This document shows positions 47,119 through 56,794 of a stretch of 64,000 nt of DNA, one piece after another. The notes under the pieces were generated by a model. It saw only the letters and a program-made list of their open reading frames with translations, was not told where the DNA came from and searched no databases. How positions within the stretch are numbered: the first letter of the stretch is position 1; every line of letters begins with the position of its first letter. This stretch comes from Acidimicrobiia bacterium (GTDB lineage: Bacteria; Actinomycetota; Acidimicrobiia; IMCC26256; JAOSJM01), in the NCBI GenBank assembly GCA_027494165.1, contig JAOSJM010000005.1, forward strand, positions 1,178,001 to 1,242,000. The letters run 5' to 3'. Made by a program: the position numbers and the translations under genes.

Positions 47119-47392
47119 CGCTCCTCCTCGACCGCGGCTGCAGGGCGCCGTGGAACACACCGGGACGAGGAGGACCGCGAGCACGCCGCCGGGGCGGCCG
47201 GCGCCGACGGCACCGCCCTCCCCGCCCCCCGCAGCTCTCGTGCCCCGAGCCGGACGGACCGGCTGACGCGGGGCCAGCTTGTCGCGGATCGCGGCGCGCG
47301 TCGAGCGCCCGGAGCGCGGGCCGGCGGCGGCCGCTGGCGCGCGGGGGCCCGGGGATGCTGGGCTCGGCGGGACGCCGGCGAGAGGAGCTCCC

Positions 47393-48381
47393 ATGCGCGA
47401 CGTGCCCGACCCTCCCCTGGAGGCGTGGGAGCCACCCGCCTACCGCGTGGACGACCGCGGAAGGTCGTGGGGGCGGTCCCCGGCGAGCCGTCGAACTGGG
47501 GGCGGTGGGGCGACGGGGACCAGCTCGGCACCACGAACCTGCTGACCGCCGAGCGGGTGGCCGCCGCGGCCCGGCTGGTGCGCACCGGCCGCCGGTTCCC
47601 GCTCGGGCTGCCGATCGGGGGCCCGCCGACGCCCGGCTACCGGCCGGCGCCGCTGCACCTCCAGGCGGTCACCGCCGGCGACTCGGTGCTCGGCGACGGA
47701 GGTCGTGACGGCTTCTGCGCCTCCGACGACTACGTGGTGATGGCCCTGCAGGCCTCCACCCAGCTCGACGGCTTCGGGCACGTCGGTGCCGGCGCCACGC
47801 TCTACAACGGCTTCTGGTCCGGCCTGGTGACCACCCGCAGCGGCGCCCGGCGGCTCGGCATCCACCACCTCGCGGCGGGGATCGTCGGTCGAGGCGTCCT
47901 CCTCGACGTGGCCCGCCACGCCGGCCTCGACGAGCTCGCTCCGGGCACGGCGCTCGGCGCCGAGGAGCTCGCCGCCACCGCCGACGCGCAGGGGGTCGAG
48001 GTCGGCCCCGGCGACGCGCTGCTCGTCCGGACGGGCTGGCTGGGCCGGCGCCTGGTCGAGGGGAGGCCGGTCGGTCCGGGCGGTGGCGAGCCCGGCCTCT
48101 CGGACCGGGCCGTCCCCTGGCTGGCCGGGCGTGACGTGGTCCTCGTGGCCACCGACACCATGACCTGCGAGGTGGTGCCGCCCGAGCCCGGCACACCCAT
48201 GCTCACGTTCCACGCCCGGGCCCTGCGCGACCTCGGGATGCTGCTCGGCGAGCTGTTCGACCTCGACGAGCTGGCGGCCGACTGCGCCGCGGACGGCGTG
48301 TACGAGTTCTTCTTCGCGGCCATGCCGATGCCCGTCGTCGGAGGGGTCGGGTCTCCCGTCAACCCCCTGGCGGTCAAGTAG
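47393..48381 (+). CDS. cyclase family protein (kynurenine-formamidase-like, one frameshift)
   Basis: A ~329-residue protein of the metal-dependent cyclase/formamidase family. SNWGRWGDGDQLGTTNLLT, ALQASTQLDGFGHVGAGATLYNGF (metal-binding His region), GRGVLLDVA, GDALLVRTGWLGR and TMTCEVVPP match the long-type subfamily. AGAGGAG precedes the ATG. The frame breaks at 47459-47460 (one G lost). It is divergent from the SDR across 274 bp in which I see no clear regulatory site. Confidence 0.85.
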
Positions 48382-48431
48382 GCGTCCACGGCCGGCGCCC
48401 GGCGGCACCGGGCTGGCTACGCTGCCCGGCC

Positions 48432-49194
48432 ATGACGGAGCGCTTCGGGGGGAGGGCGGTCCTCGTCACCGGCGGAGCGAGCGGGATCGGCCGTTCGACC
48501 GCGCTCCGGCTGGCGTCGGAGGGCGCGGCCGTGGCGGTCGTCGACCTGGCCGTCGACGGCGCCCAGAAGGTGGCCCACGAGATCGACGGCGCCGGGCGGC
48601 GCGCGATGGCGTACGCGGCCGACGTCGGCGACGAGGCCGCGGTGGCGGGGGCGACGGCCGCGGCCGTGAACGCCTTCGGCGGGCTCGACGGGCTCGTCAC
48701 CTGCGCCGGGATCTTCCAACCGCCCGACCTCCGGCCCCTCGCCGAGGTCGACCTCGACACGTTCCTCCACGTCCTGTCGGTGAACCTGGCCGGGACGTTC
48801 CTGGCCGCCAAGCACGCCCTCCCCCACCTGGTCGAGCGCCGGGGGGCCGTCGTCACGGTCGCCTCCACCGCCGCCCTCCTCGGCCACGGCCACGGGTCCG
48901 GCTACACCGCTAGCAAGGGGGGCGTGGTCGCGCTCACCCGCCTGCTCGCGGTGCAGTACGGACCGCGTGGCGTGCGCGCCAACTGCATCGCTCCCGGGGG
49001 AGTCGACACGCCGATGACCGCGGGGGCCTTCTCCACTCCCGAGGCTGTGGAGCGGGTGCGCCGGGACACCCCCGCTCGGCAAGGTCGCCCGACCCGAGGA
49101 GATCGCCGCGGTGGCGGCGTTCCTGCTCTCCGAGGACGCCTCGCACGTCACCGGGGTGACGATCCCGGTGGAGGGCGGGGCCACCGTGGCCTAG
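48432..49194 (+). CDS. short-chain dehydrogenase/reductase (frameshift)
   Basis: A ~254-residue [64 protein letters not shown] (catalytic Tyr/Lys) and [13 protein letters not shown]. The frame breaks at the C run 49069-49073 and resumes as [38 protein letters not shown] with stop at 49194. Follows the cyclase gene by 50 bp. Substrate unknown. Confidence 0.85.
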
Positions 49195-49351
49195 CGCGGC
49201 GGCGGTCCGAGCGGGCCCCGAACAGGGCGCGCCATCCGCCGTCGAGCTCGTGGTCCATGATCACCTGCAGCCCGAGCCCGTCCCGGTAGAAGCACAGGCT
49301 GGCCTCGAGGTCCTGCACGCACACCGCGCTGTGGTGCACCCGAGGTGTCAT
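49195..49351 (-). pseudogene. truncated VOC/glyoxalase-type gene remnant
   Basis: The ATG at 49351 overlaps the SDR stop (ATGA) and reads MTPRVHHSAVCVQDLEASLC, then FYRDGLGLQVIMDHELDGGWRALFGARSDR, a normal first half of a VOC domain. After about 50 residues the similarity ends, within a few bases of the stop of the convergent SDR. The remaining ~70-80 residues are missing. The start, coupling and sequence look genuine, so this is a deletion remnant or an assembly junction. Confidence 0.7.
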
Positions 49352-50103
49352 CGCCCCATGCTCTCCTGGGCGTCGATGGGGCTGAACAGCGAGACGCCGC
49401 CGTCGGCGGCGACGACCTGCCCCGTGACCCAGTCGAGGCGGGCCAGCGCCACGATCGCCTCGGCCACCTGCCGGGGGTCGCCCACGGCGCCGAGGGCGGA
49501 CCGGGCGGCGATCTTCTCGCGGTAGCCGGGGGAGCGCGTCGGTCCTGGCGAACATCGGGGTGTCGGTCGTGCCGGGGGCCACCGCGTTCACGCGGATGCC
49601 CTCGGGGCCGAGCTCCGCGCCGCGACCCGGACGAGCTGGGCCAGCCCGGCCTTCGACGCGCAGTAGTGCGCCATGAGCCGGTCGGCGAGGAAGCCCGAGA
49701 CGGACGTGACGGCGACGATGGAGCCGGGGCGACGCGACGCCACCATCGCCCGGGCGGACTCGCGCAACGAGAGGAACGCGCCACGGAGGTTGACGGCCTG
49801 TACGCGGTCCCACTCCTCGGCGGTCATCCGCAGGACCGGTGCCGCCCCGCCGACGGCCGCGGCCAGGACCGCCACGTCGAGCCCACCGAACGTCTCGGCG
49901 GTCCGGGCGACCGCCCCGACGACCTGCGCCTCGTCCGCGACGTCGCAGGGGACCGCGAGGTCGCCGGCGCCGTCCCCGGCCCTGAGGTCGAGGACGGCCA
50001 CCCGCGCCCCGGCCTCGTGCAGGAGGTCCACGACGGCGGCGCCGATGCCGCTCGCGCCGCCCGTCACGATCGCCGCCGCCCCCGCCAGCTCCACGGGCGC
50101 CAC
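49348..50103 (-). CDS. short-chain dehydrogenase/reductase (two frameshifts)
   Basis: A ~252-residue [89 protein letters not shown] and, in a second frame, LGPEGIRVNAVAPGTTDTPMFARTDAL; a third frame gives YREKIAARSALGAVGDPRQVAEAIVALARLDWVTGQVVAADGG. Breaks lie at 49615-49616 and 49528-49532. The stop overlaps the VOC start. Divergent from the LLM gene by 14 bp. Confidence 0.82.
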
Positions 50104-50117
50104 GCTAACCTCCCGGC

Positions 50118-51070
50118 GTGACCCCTGACGCCCCCGTCAGCTCCTCCACGTCCCCGGGCGGGGCGCCCCCCTGGTTCGGCCTCTTCCTCCCCCAGCTCCG
50201 GATGTCGTTCCCGACCATCCTCGAGCGGACCCTGGCCGCCGAGGCCGCCGGCTTCGACTCGGTCTGGCTGATGGACCACCTGGCCCCCCGGCCGCCCACG
50301 ACCAGGACAACCTCGAGGCCTGGACCCTCGCCGCCGCTCTCGCGGTGCGGACCGATCGCATCCGCCTCGGCCACCTGGTGACCTGTGCGCCCTTCCGCCA
50401 CCCCGCCCTCCTCGCCAAGATGGCCGCGACCGTCGACGTGCTGAGCGGCGGCCGCCTGGAGCTCGGTCTCGGATGGGGCTCCGACCCGAGCGAGCTGGAG
50501 CGCTTCGGGTTCGGCCTCCAGGCCCCGGCCGAGCGCGCGGCCCGTCTCGAGGAGACCCTGGAGGTCCTCCAGCGCATGTTCGCCGGCCGACCCTTCGACC
50601 ACGCGGGTCGCCACTACCGCCTCGAGGGAGCGGTCGGCCGGCCGGTGCCCGCGCAGCCGAGGATCCCGGTCCACCTCGGCGGTTCGGGCCCGCAGCTCAC
50701 CATGCCGCTGGTCCGCCGCCACGCCGACTGGTGGAACTGCCCGTCGTACGCCGCGGACCGGCTCGCCGAGCTGCGCCCGCTCGCGGGGGCGGCCCGGGTG
50801 TCGGTCCAGCACCCCGTCGGACTGGCCCCCGACCGGGCCTCCCGCGACGAGGTCGCCGCCCTCGCCCGGCGGCGCTTCGGGTCCTGGGGCGGGCTGGTCG
50901 TCGGCACGGCGGAGGAGGTGGCCGAGGCCCTCCTCCGGGACGTGGAGCTCGGGGCCGAGGGGTTCGTGCTCCAGTTCGCCGACTTCGGCGCCCCCGAGAC
51001 GCTGCGACGCTTCGCGACCGACGTGGCGCCCCTCGTGCGGGCGGCCGCGACCCGGCGCCGAACGGGCTGA
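50118..51070 (+). CDS. LLM-class F420-dependent oxidoreductase-like protein (frameshift)
   Basis: A ~317-residue luciferase-like protein: FGLFLPQLRMSFPTILERTLAAEAAGFDSVWLMDHLAP, RLGHLVTCAPFRHPALLAKMAATVDVLSGGRLELGLGWG and IPVHLGGSGPQLTMPLVRRHADWWN. These match F420-dependent members of actinobacteria. The frame breaks at the C run 50284-50289 (one lost). GTG start. Substrate unknown; it may act with the nearby SDRs. Confidence 0.88.
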
Positions 51071-51176
51071 ACCGGCCCGACCGTCGGGTGTCCACCCCCC
51101 GGGGACCCGGTGGGGCCGCCCGGACCGTGGCCCGGCGGCCCCGGGTCACGCCGTCGCGGCCCGTGGCCTACCATCC

Positions 51177-51935
51177 GTGCCCGTGCCCACGCCGCAGGGC
51201 AACCCTCGCCGACTCCTCGTCGCGCTCCTGCTCACGGCCCTCGTCGGTGCTCTCGCCGGCTGCCTGGCGGGCGAGGCGGCCGCCCCCGAGGCCGGGGAGG
51301 AGGACGTCGCGCCACCGCGGGTCCTGCTCGTGGGCGACTCGCTCACCTTCATGGGCGCGACCGCGCTGCAGGCGGCCTTTCGCGAGCGCGGGATCGAGCC
51401 GGAGCTCCACGCGATCCCGGGGTCGGGCCTCCTCGAGGCCGGCCCCCAGGTCTACGACTGGATGTCGGTGCTCACGGACCTCGTGGACGACCTCGATCCC
51501 GACCTCGTGGTGGCCGAGTTCGCCGGCAACTACGGCGAGCCCTACGCCACCGGCGCGGACGGCCGGCCCGTCCTTCCCGACGGCGACGCCTTCCTCGAGG
51601 CCTGGGCCGAGGCCACGGACGAGGCGATCGAGCGCCTCGGCGCCGGCGGGGCCCGGGTGGCCTGGGTGCTGGCCCCCCCGACCCGCCTCGGGGTGCCGTC
51701 CCTCGACGCCCGGTACGCCGCCGTCCGCCGGCTCTACGAGGAGCGCATCGCCCGGCGGTGGCCGGACGTCCAGCTCGTCGACTGGGCCGTACCGCTCACC
51801 GAGGACGGCGCGTACGCCGAGACGCTGCCCGGCGAGGACGGCCGCCCGGTGGCGGTGCGCGACGACGACGGCCTGCACCTCACCGAGGAGGGCTCGCGCC
51901 GGGTGGCCGAGCACACGGTCGAGCAGGTCCTCTGA
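51177..51935 (+). CDS. SGNH/GDSL-type esterase lipoprotein
   Basis: A 252-residue predicted lipoprotein: signal LLVALLLTALVGALAGC with lipidation Cys29, then VLLVGDSLTFMGATALQAAF (nucleophile Ser), GNYG block and DGLHLTEEGSRRVAEH with the catalytic Asp-x-x-His. The fold suggests an ester or acetyl hydrolase at the cell surface. GTG start. Stand-alone gene before bioA. Confidence 0.85.
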   Translation: MPVPTPQGNPRRLLVALLLTALVGALAGCLAGEAAAPEAGEEDVAPPRVLLVGDSLTFMGATALQAAFRERGIEPELHAIPGSGLLEAGPQVYDWMSVLTDLVDDLDPDLVVAEFAGNYGEPYATGADGRPVLPDGDAFLEAWAEATDEAIERLGAGGARVAWVLAPPTRLGVPSLDARYAAVRRLYEERIARRWPDVQLVDWAVPLTEDGAYAETLPGEDGRPVAVRDDDGLHLTEEGSRRVAEHTVEQVL

Positions 51936-52009
51936 TCCGGCCCGGCAGGACCCGACCGGACCGGTCCTGCCTAGGCTCGGCGGTGCCGTCGAGCGAGAGG
52001 GGTACGGGC

Positions 52010-53324
52010 GTGGGCAGCGCCGACGAGTGGGTGCGGCGCGATGCCGCGGTGGTCTGGCACGGGTTCACGCAGATGGCGTGCTACGCGGACAACACCCCTC
52101 TGGTGATCGAGCGGGCCGAGGGCCACGAGCTGATCGACGTCGAGGGAAGGCGCTACCTCGACGCGATCTCGTCCCTGTGGGTCACGACGCTCGGGCACCG
52201 CGTGCCCGAGCTCGACCAGGCCGTGCGCGACCAGCTCGACCGGGTGGCCCACACCACGATGCTCGGTCACGGCAACCGGGTCGTCGTCGAGCTGGCCGAG
52301 GCGCTGGCCGGGGTCGTCCCCGTCGACGGTCCCCACCTCCTGTTCGCCTCCGACGGTGCCGCGGCCGTGGAGCAGGCGCTGAAGATCGCCTTCCAGTACT
52401 GGGCCAACCGGGGCGTGGAGGGCCGCACGGCCTACCTGGCGCTGGGTCACGCCTACCACGGCGACACGATCGGCTCCCTGTCGGTCGGCGCCGGGGGCTT
52501 CGGTACCGACCTCTTCGACCCCCTCCGCTTCCCCGTCGTCCGCGCCCCCGGCTACGACGACCCGCGCGCCCTCGAGGTGGCGGCCGGCCTCGTCGGCGAC
52601 CACGCCGACCGTCTCGCCGCGGTCGTGCTGGAGCCGCTCGTGCAGGGAGCGGCCGGCATGCTGCTGGCTCCGCCCGACGGCTACGCGACGCTCGCCGAGG
52701 CGTGCCGCCGCCACGACGTGCTCCTCGTCTGCGACGAGGTCGCCACGGGGTTCGGCCGCACCGGGACCCTCTTCGCGTCCGAGCAGTGCGGGCTCCGCCC
52801 CGACCTGCTCTGCCTCGGCAAGGGCATCACCGGCGGCTACCTGCCGCTGTCGGCGACCGTGGCGAGCCAGCGGGTCTTCGAGGCGTTCCTGGGCCCCGAC
52901 CTGTCCGAGCGCACCTTCTACCACGGCCACTCCTACGGCGGGAACGCCCTCGCCGCGGCCGTCGCGCTCCGGCACCTGGGCCTCCTGACCCCCGACGTCC
53001 TCGCTGGCGTGCGCGCCCGCTCGCGGGAGCTCCACGAGCTGCTCGACGAACGGGTGGCACCCCTCCCGGCCGTCGCCGACGTCCGCCTCCGGGGCCTCAT
53101 GGGCGGGGTCGAGCTGGACCCGCCCCGCGACGGCCTCCGCTGGGGCCGGCGGGTCTGCGCGGCCGCCGTCCGCCGCGGTGTGCTGCTGCGGCCCTCGGCG
53201 ACGTCGTCGTGCTCGTCCCCCGCTCACCGTCACGTCCGGTGAGCTCCGGCGGATCGTCGCCGTCCTCGTCGAGGCGATCGAAGAGGTGAGCGCCGAGGAC
53301 CGGGCCCGCGGAGGCGACCGTTGA
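52010..53324 (+). CDS. bioA: adenosylmethionine-8-amino-7-oxononanoate aminotransferase (two frameshifts)
   Basis: A ~438-residue PLP aminotransferase for biotin synthesis. It has WHGFTQMACYADNTPLVIERAEGHELIDVEGRRYLDAISSLWVTTLGH, GHAYHGDTIGSLSVG, LLVCDEVATGFGRTGTLFA and LCLGKGITGGYLPLSATVAS (PLP Lys); WHGFTQM fits BioA. Frames break at 53192-53194 and 53217-53221; repaired, the end reads LLRPLGDVVVLVPPLTVTSGELRRIVAVLVEAIEEV. The TGA at 53322-53324 overlaps the TTG start of bioF. Confidence 0.9.
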
Positions 53325-54438
53325 GCTGGGCGTCGTGGGCCGACGCCGAGGCGCGCCGCATCCGCGAGGCCGGCCGGTGGCGGGCCCTCGGGACCTCGAC
53401 ACCGCCGGGCCGGAGGGCAAGCTCGCCCCCGACGGTCCCCCCGTCGTCTCGTTCGCGTCCAACGACTACCTCGGGCTCACCCAGCACCCCGGGGTGGTCG
53501 CCGCAGCCCGCGCGGCCCTGGATCGTTGGGGTACGGGATCCGGAGCGGCCCGGCTCGTCGTCGGCTCCCGGCCCGTGCACTCGGAGCTAGAGGCCGAGCT
53601 CGCCGCCTGGAAGCGCAGCGAGCGGGCCGTGCTGTTCCCCACGGGCTTCGCGGCCAACCTCGGCGTGATCACCACCATGGGAGGACCCGGCACCCTCGTC
53701 TGCTCCGACGAGCTGAACCACGCCTCGATCGTCGACGGCTGCCGGCTCGCCCGGGGCGAGGTGGCCGTCTACCGGCACGCCGACCCCGACCACGTCGAGC
53801 ACCTCCTGGCCGGGCGCGGCGCGCGCCGGGCCCTGGTGGTGACCGACAGCGTGTTCTCGATGGACGGCGACCTGGCCCCGCTGGAGGACCTGGCCGAGCG
53901 CTGCGCCCGTCACGACGCCCTCCTCGTCCTCGACGAGGCCCACGCGGTCCTCGAGGTCGGCCCCGATCTCGACGGCGTCACCGTGCTCAGGGTGGGGACG
54001 CTCTCCAAGACCCTCGGGTCGCTCGGAGGCTTCGTCGCCGGCCCGGCGCCCCTGGCCGATCTCGTCGTCAACCGGGCCCGGTCCTACATCTTCACGACGG
54101 CGCCGACGCCGGCCGACACCGCGGCGGCGCTCGCCGCCCTGCGCGTCGTCCGATCGCCGGAGGGCGAGGGTCTGGTGCACCGGTTGCGCCGGCACGTCGA
54201 CGTCCTGCGGCCCGGCCATCCCTCCCCGATCGTCCCCGTGGTCTGCGGCGACGAGGCACGGGCCCTCGCCGCGGCGGCGGCGCTCCTCGACCGGGGTCTC
54301 CTCGTCCCCGCCATCCGGCCTCCCACGGTCCCCCCGGGGACCTCCCGCCTGCGGGTCACGCTCTCGGCCGCGCACACCGAGGAGCAGGTGGCCCGGCTGG
54401 CGGCGGCGCTGGACGAGCTGCCCGGGATCGAGCCGTGA
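53321..54438 (+). CDS. bioF: 8-amino-7-oxononanoate synthase (one frameshift)
   Basis: A ~372-residue PLP enzyme that condenses pimeloyl thioester with alanine. SFASNDYLGLTQHPGVVAAARAALDRWGTGSGAARLVVGS, DELNHASIVDGCRLA, VTDSVFSMDGDLAPLEDLAERC, LLVLDEAHAV and TLSKTLGSLGGFVAG (PLP Lys) are present. The TTG start overlaps the bioA stop. The frame breaks at 53385-53387, within RWRAPRDLDTAG; one lost C. Stop overlaps bioD. Confidence 0.92.
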
Positions 54439-55109
54439 CCCTCGGGCGACCTGGCGCGCTCGTCCTCGTGACCGGCACCGGGACCGGGGTGGGCAAGACC
54501 TGGGTCGCCGCCCGGGCCCTGACCGCGCTGCGCGCGGCCGGCTGTGCGGTCGCCGCCCGCAAGCCCGTGCAGTCGTACGGGCCGGACGAGGGCCCGACCG
54601 ACGCCGAGGTGCTCGCCGCCGCGACGGGCGAGGTCCCCGCGGCGGTCTGCCCGCCGCACCGGGCCTACGAGCTCGCGCTGGCGCCACCCATGGCCGCCGA
54701 GGCGCTCGGGCGGGCGGCCTTCACGATCGGAGAGCTCGTCGCGGAGACCACCTGGCCCACGGGCCTCGACGTGGGGATCGTCGAGGGAGCCGGCGGGCCC
54801 CGCTCACCGCTCGCCGGCGACGGCGACACCGTCGACCTCGCCCACGCCCTGGAGCCGGACCTCGTCGTGCTCGTCGGCGATCCCGGCCTCGGGACGATCA
54901 ACGCGGTGCGTCTCGCGGCCGGGGCGCTCGCGGGACACCCGCTCGTCGTCGTCCTCAACCGCTTCGACGCCACCGACGGCCTCCACCGGCGCAACCGCGA
55001 CTGGCTCGCCCAACGGGACCGTTGGCAGGTCGTGACCGAGGTCCGGGAGCTCGTGGTCCGGCTCGACCCCCGCTCCGCCGGCTCGCGCGACCGCCGCTAC
55101 TCGCCCTGA
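54435..55109 (+). CDS. bioD: dethiobiotin synthetase
   Basis: A 224-residue ATP-dependent carboxylase. P-loop VTGTGTGVGKTWVAARAL, then ARKPVQSYGP, EGAGGPRSPLAGDGDTVDLA and LVGDPGLGTINAVRLAAGAL. GTG start overlaps the bioF stop (GTGA). Last 13 bp overlap the end of csrA on the other strand. No bioB is in the window. The C-terminal ~25 residues are basic and variable. Confidence 0.92.
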   Translation: MTLGRPGALVLVTGTGTGVGKTWVAARALTALRAAGCAVAARKPVQSYGPDEGPTDAEVLAAATGEVPAAVCPPHRAYELALAPPMAAEALGRAAFTIGELVAETTWPTGLDVGIVEGAGGPRSPLAGDGDTVDLAHALEPDLVVLVGDPGLGTINAVRLAAGALAGHPLVVVLNRFDATDGLHRRNRDWLAQRDRWQVVTEVRELVVRLDPRSAGSRDRRYSP

Positions 55110-55348
55110 CCCTCGGGCGGGGCAGGGGGACGGAGCTTCTCCAGCGAGCGCAGCGCGTCCTGGGACGGGGAGGCGGCGGACACGTTCGCCTTCTGGAGCG
55201 CCGCGAAGACCTCTTCGCGGTGCACGTCGACGTCGCGAGGGGCGCGGATCCCCAGCCGGACCTGGTCGCCACGGACCTCGAGCACCGTCACCACGATGTC
55301 GTGCCCGATCATGATGCTCTGGTTGGCACGCCGGGTGAGCACGAGCAC
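55097..55348 (-). CDS. csrA: carbon storage regulator, translational repressor of flagellin
   Basis: An 83-residue RNA-binding CsrA: LVLTRRANQSIMIGHDIVVTVLEVRGDQVRLGIRAPRDVDVHREEVFAAL. The Arg of VHREE is the usual RNA-contact residue. A ~30-residue C-terminal tail (KANVSAASPSQDALRSLEKLRPPAPPEGQGE) is longer than in E. coli, as in CsrA forms regulated by FliW. GTG start. It ends a flgN-flgK-flgL-fliW-csrA operon. Likely targets are the hairpins in the three flagellin leaders. Confidence 0.94.
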   Translation of the reverse strand: MLVLTRRANQSIMIGHDIVVTVLEVRGDQVRLGIRAPRDVDVHREEVFAALQKANVSAASPSQDALRSLEKLRPPAPPEGQGE

Positions 55349-55466
55349 GTGAGGCCTCCCTCGCCGTCGTCCCCTCCTGGGACCCCCCGCGGTCGCGCGG
55401 GGACGTTCGGCCAGCATAGGACGATCGGTCGGCGATGGCGCGACGCCGGAAGGCGGGTGCGCGCCC

Positions 55467-55886
55467 TCAGGCCCGGGCGATGGGCGTGCGGGCCTCGTAG
55501 TCCGACCGGGCCAGGACGGCCTGCACCGCCTCGTGGGTGTTGCGGTTCACGACGATGGGCCCGAGCAGGTTCGCCGTGGCGTCCTCGGGACGATCGCCGA
55601 GGGTCACGACCGAGTAGACGAGCACGTCGGTCGGGTCCTGGACGCCGAGGCGGGCGATCGTGGTCGGGTCGAGCTCGAAGTCGTAGTCCGGGAAGAACAC
55701 CCAGGGGATGACGAGCACGAAGGCGAGGTCGGGGTCCTCACGGCACGACATGAGCCAGAACGGCCCGTCGGGCGCGCCCCACGGCTCGAGCACGAAGCGG
55801 CGGGCGCCGGGGAAGCCCGGCAGCCCGGCGCCGAAGACGATCTCGGGCCGGGTGGCGGCCTCGGCGAGCAGCTCTCCGCTCATCAT
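55467..55886 (-). CDS. fliW: flagellar assembly factor FliW, CsrA antagonist
   Basis: A 139-residue beta-barrel protein: EIVFGAGLPGFPGARRFVLEPWG, FWLMSCREDPDLAFVLVIPWVFFPDYDFEL, VLVYSVVTLGDRPEDATANLLGPIVVNRNTHEAVQAVL. FliW binds CsrA, or flagellin when flagellin accumulates, and so sets flagellin translation. The ATG overlaps the flgL stop. A 118-bp gap separates it from csrA downstream. Confidence 0.94.
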   Translation of the reverse strand: MMSGELLAEAATRPEIVFGAGLPGFPGARRFVLEPWGAPDGPFWLMSCREDPDLAFVLVIPWVFFPDYDFELDPTTIARLGVQDPTDVLVYSVVTLGDRPEDATANLLGPIVVNRNTHEAVQAVLARSDYEARTPIARA

Positions 55887-56777
55887 CGCAGGAAGTCCAC
55901 GAGGGAGGGCGTGATCACGCGCGCCGTCGCCCCGAGGGCGGCCTGGTAGGAGACCTCCTGGAGCTGCAGGTCCACGATGGTCGAGGCGAGGTCGATGTCC
56001 TCGGCCTCCGAGAGGCTCCGGCGCAGGACCAGGAGCTGCTCGTCGGAGCGCCGGCGCACCGCCTCGACCCGGTTGAAGCGGGCCCCGACCTCGCCCAGGC
56101 GGTTGTGGAGGTTGTCGACCAGGGCGTTGAACTCGGGGAGGTCGACCGCGCTGAGGTTCGCCGGGTTGGTCCGCAGGTCGTTGGCGATGTCCGTGAGGTT
56201 CGTGAACAGGTCGGTCCCGCCGGTCTCGAAGAGCTCCGGCCCGGTGAGGTTGACCCGGACCGTGACGCCGGGCGCGATCGGACCGGTCGATCGAGCCGGT
56301 GTCGCCCTGGAACACGCCGAGGGCGTCGTAGGCCGCGCCCACGTCGGCGGTGCCGGCGAACAGGGGCCGGTTGAGGTACGTGGTGTTGGCCAGGTTGACC
56401 ACGTTGTCGCGGATCTGTTCGACCTCGGCGGCCAGCGCGGCCCGGTCCGTCGTGCTGCTCGCCCCGCTGAGCCCCCGGAGCAGGAGCTCGCGGACCCGGA
56501 TGAGCCGCTCGGAGATCGTGCTCACGGTGGAGTCGGCGAGGCCCAGCCAGCCCAGGCCGTCCTCGGCGTTGCGGGTGAACTGCTGGGTCCGGTTGATCTC
56601 GGCCCGGAAGGCCAGCGAGTCGACGGTCTTCACGGGAGCGTCGGATGGGCGCGACACCTGCTTGCCCGACGAGAGCTGCTCCTGGATCGACTGCATCCGC
56701 TCGAGGCTGCGCTGCAGGTTCGCCATCGTCTGGTGGGTGGCGGTCCGCTGGGTGATTCGGAAGGCCGACGAAGACAT
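55883..56777 (-). CDS. flgL: flagellar hook-filament junction protein FlgL (one frameshift)
   Basis: A ~297-residue junction protein of the flagellin superfamily. N-terminal FRITQRTATHQTMANLQRSLERMQSIQEQLSSGKQVSRPSDAP; after the break, VNLTGPELFETGGTDLFTNLTDIANDLR and C-terminal DIDLASTIVDLQLQEVSYQAALGATARV. The break at 56280-56281 looks like one extra base (restoring GSIDRSIAPGVTVRV). Follows flgK by 17 bp. Confidence 0.92.
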
Positions 56778-56794
56778 GGGTGCGCTCCGGGTGG

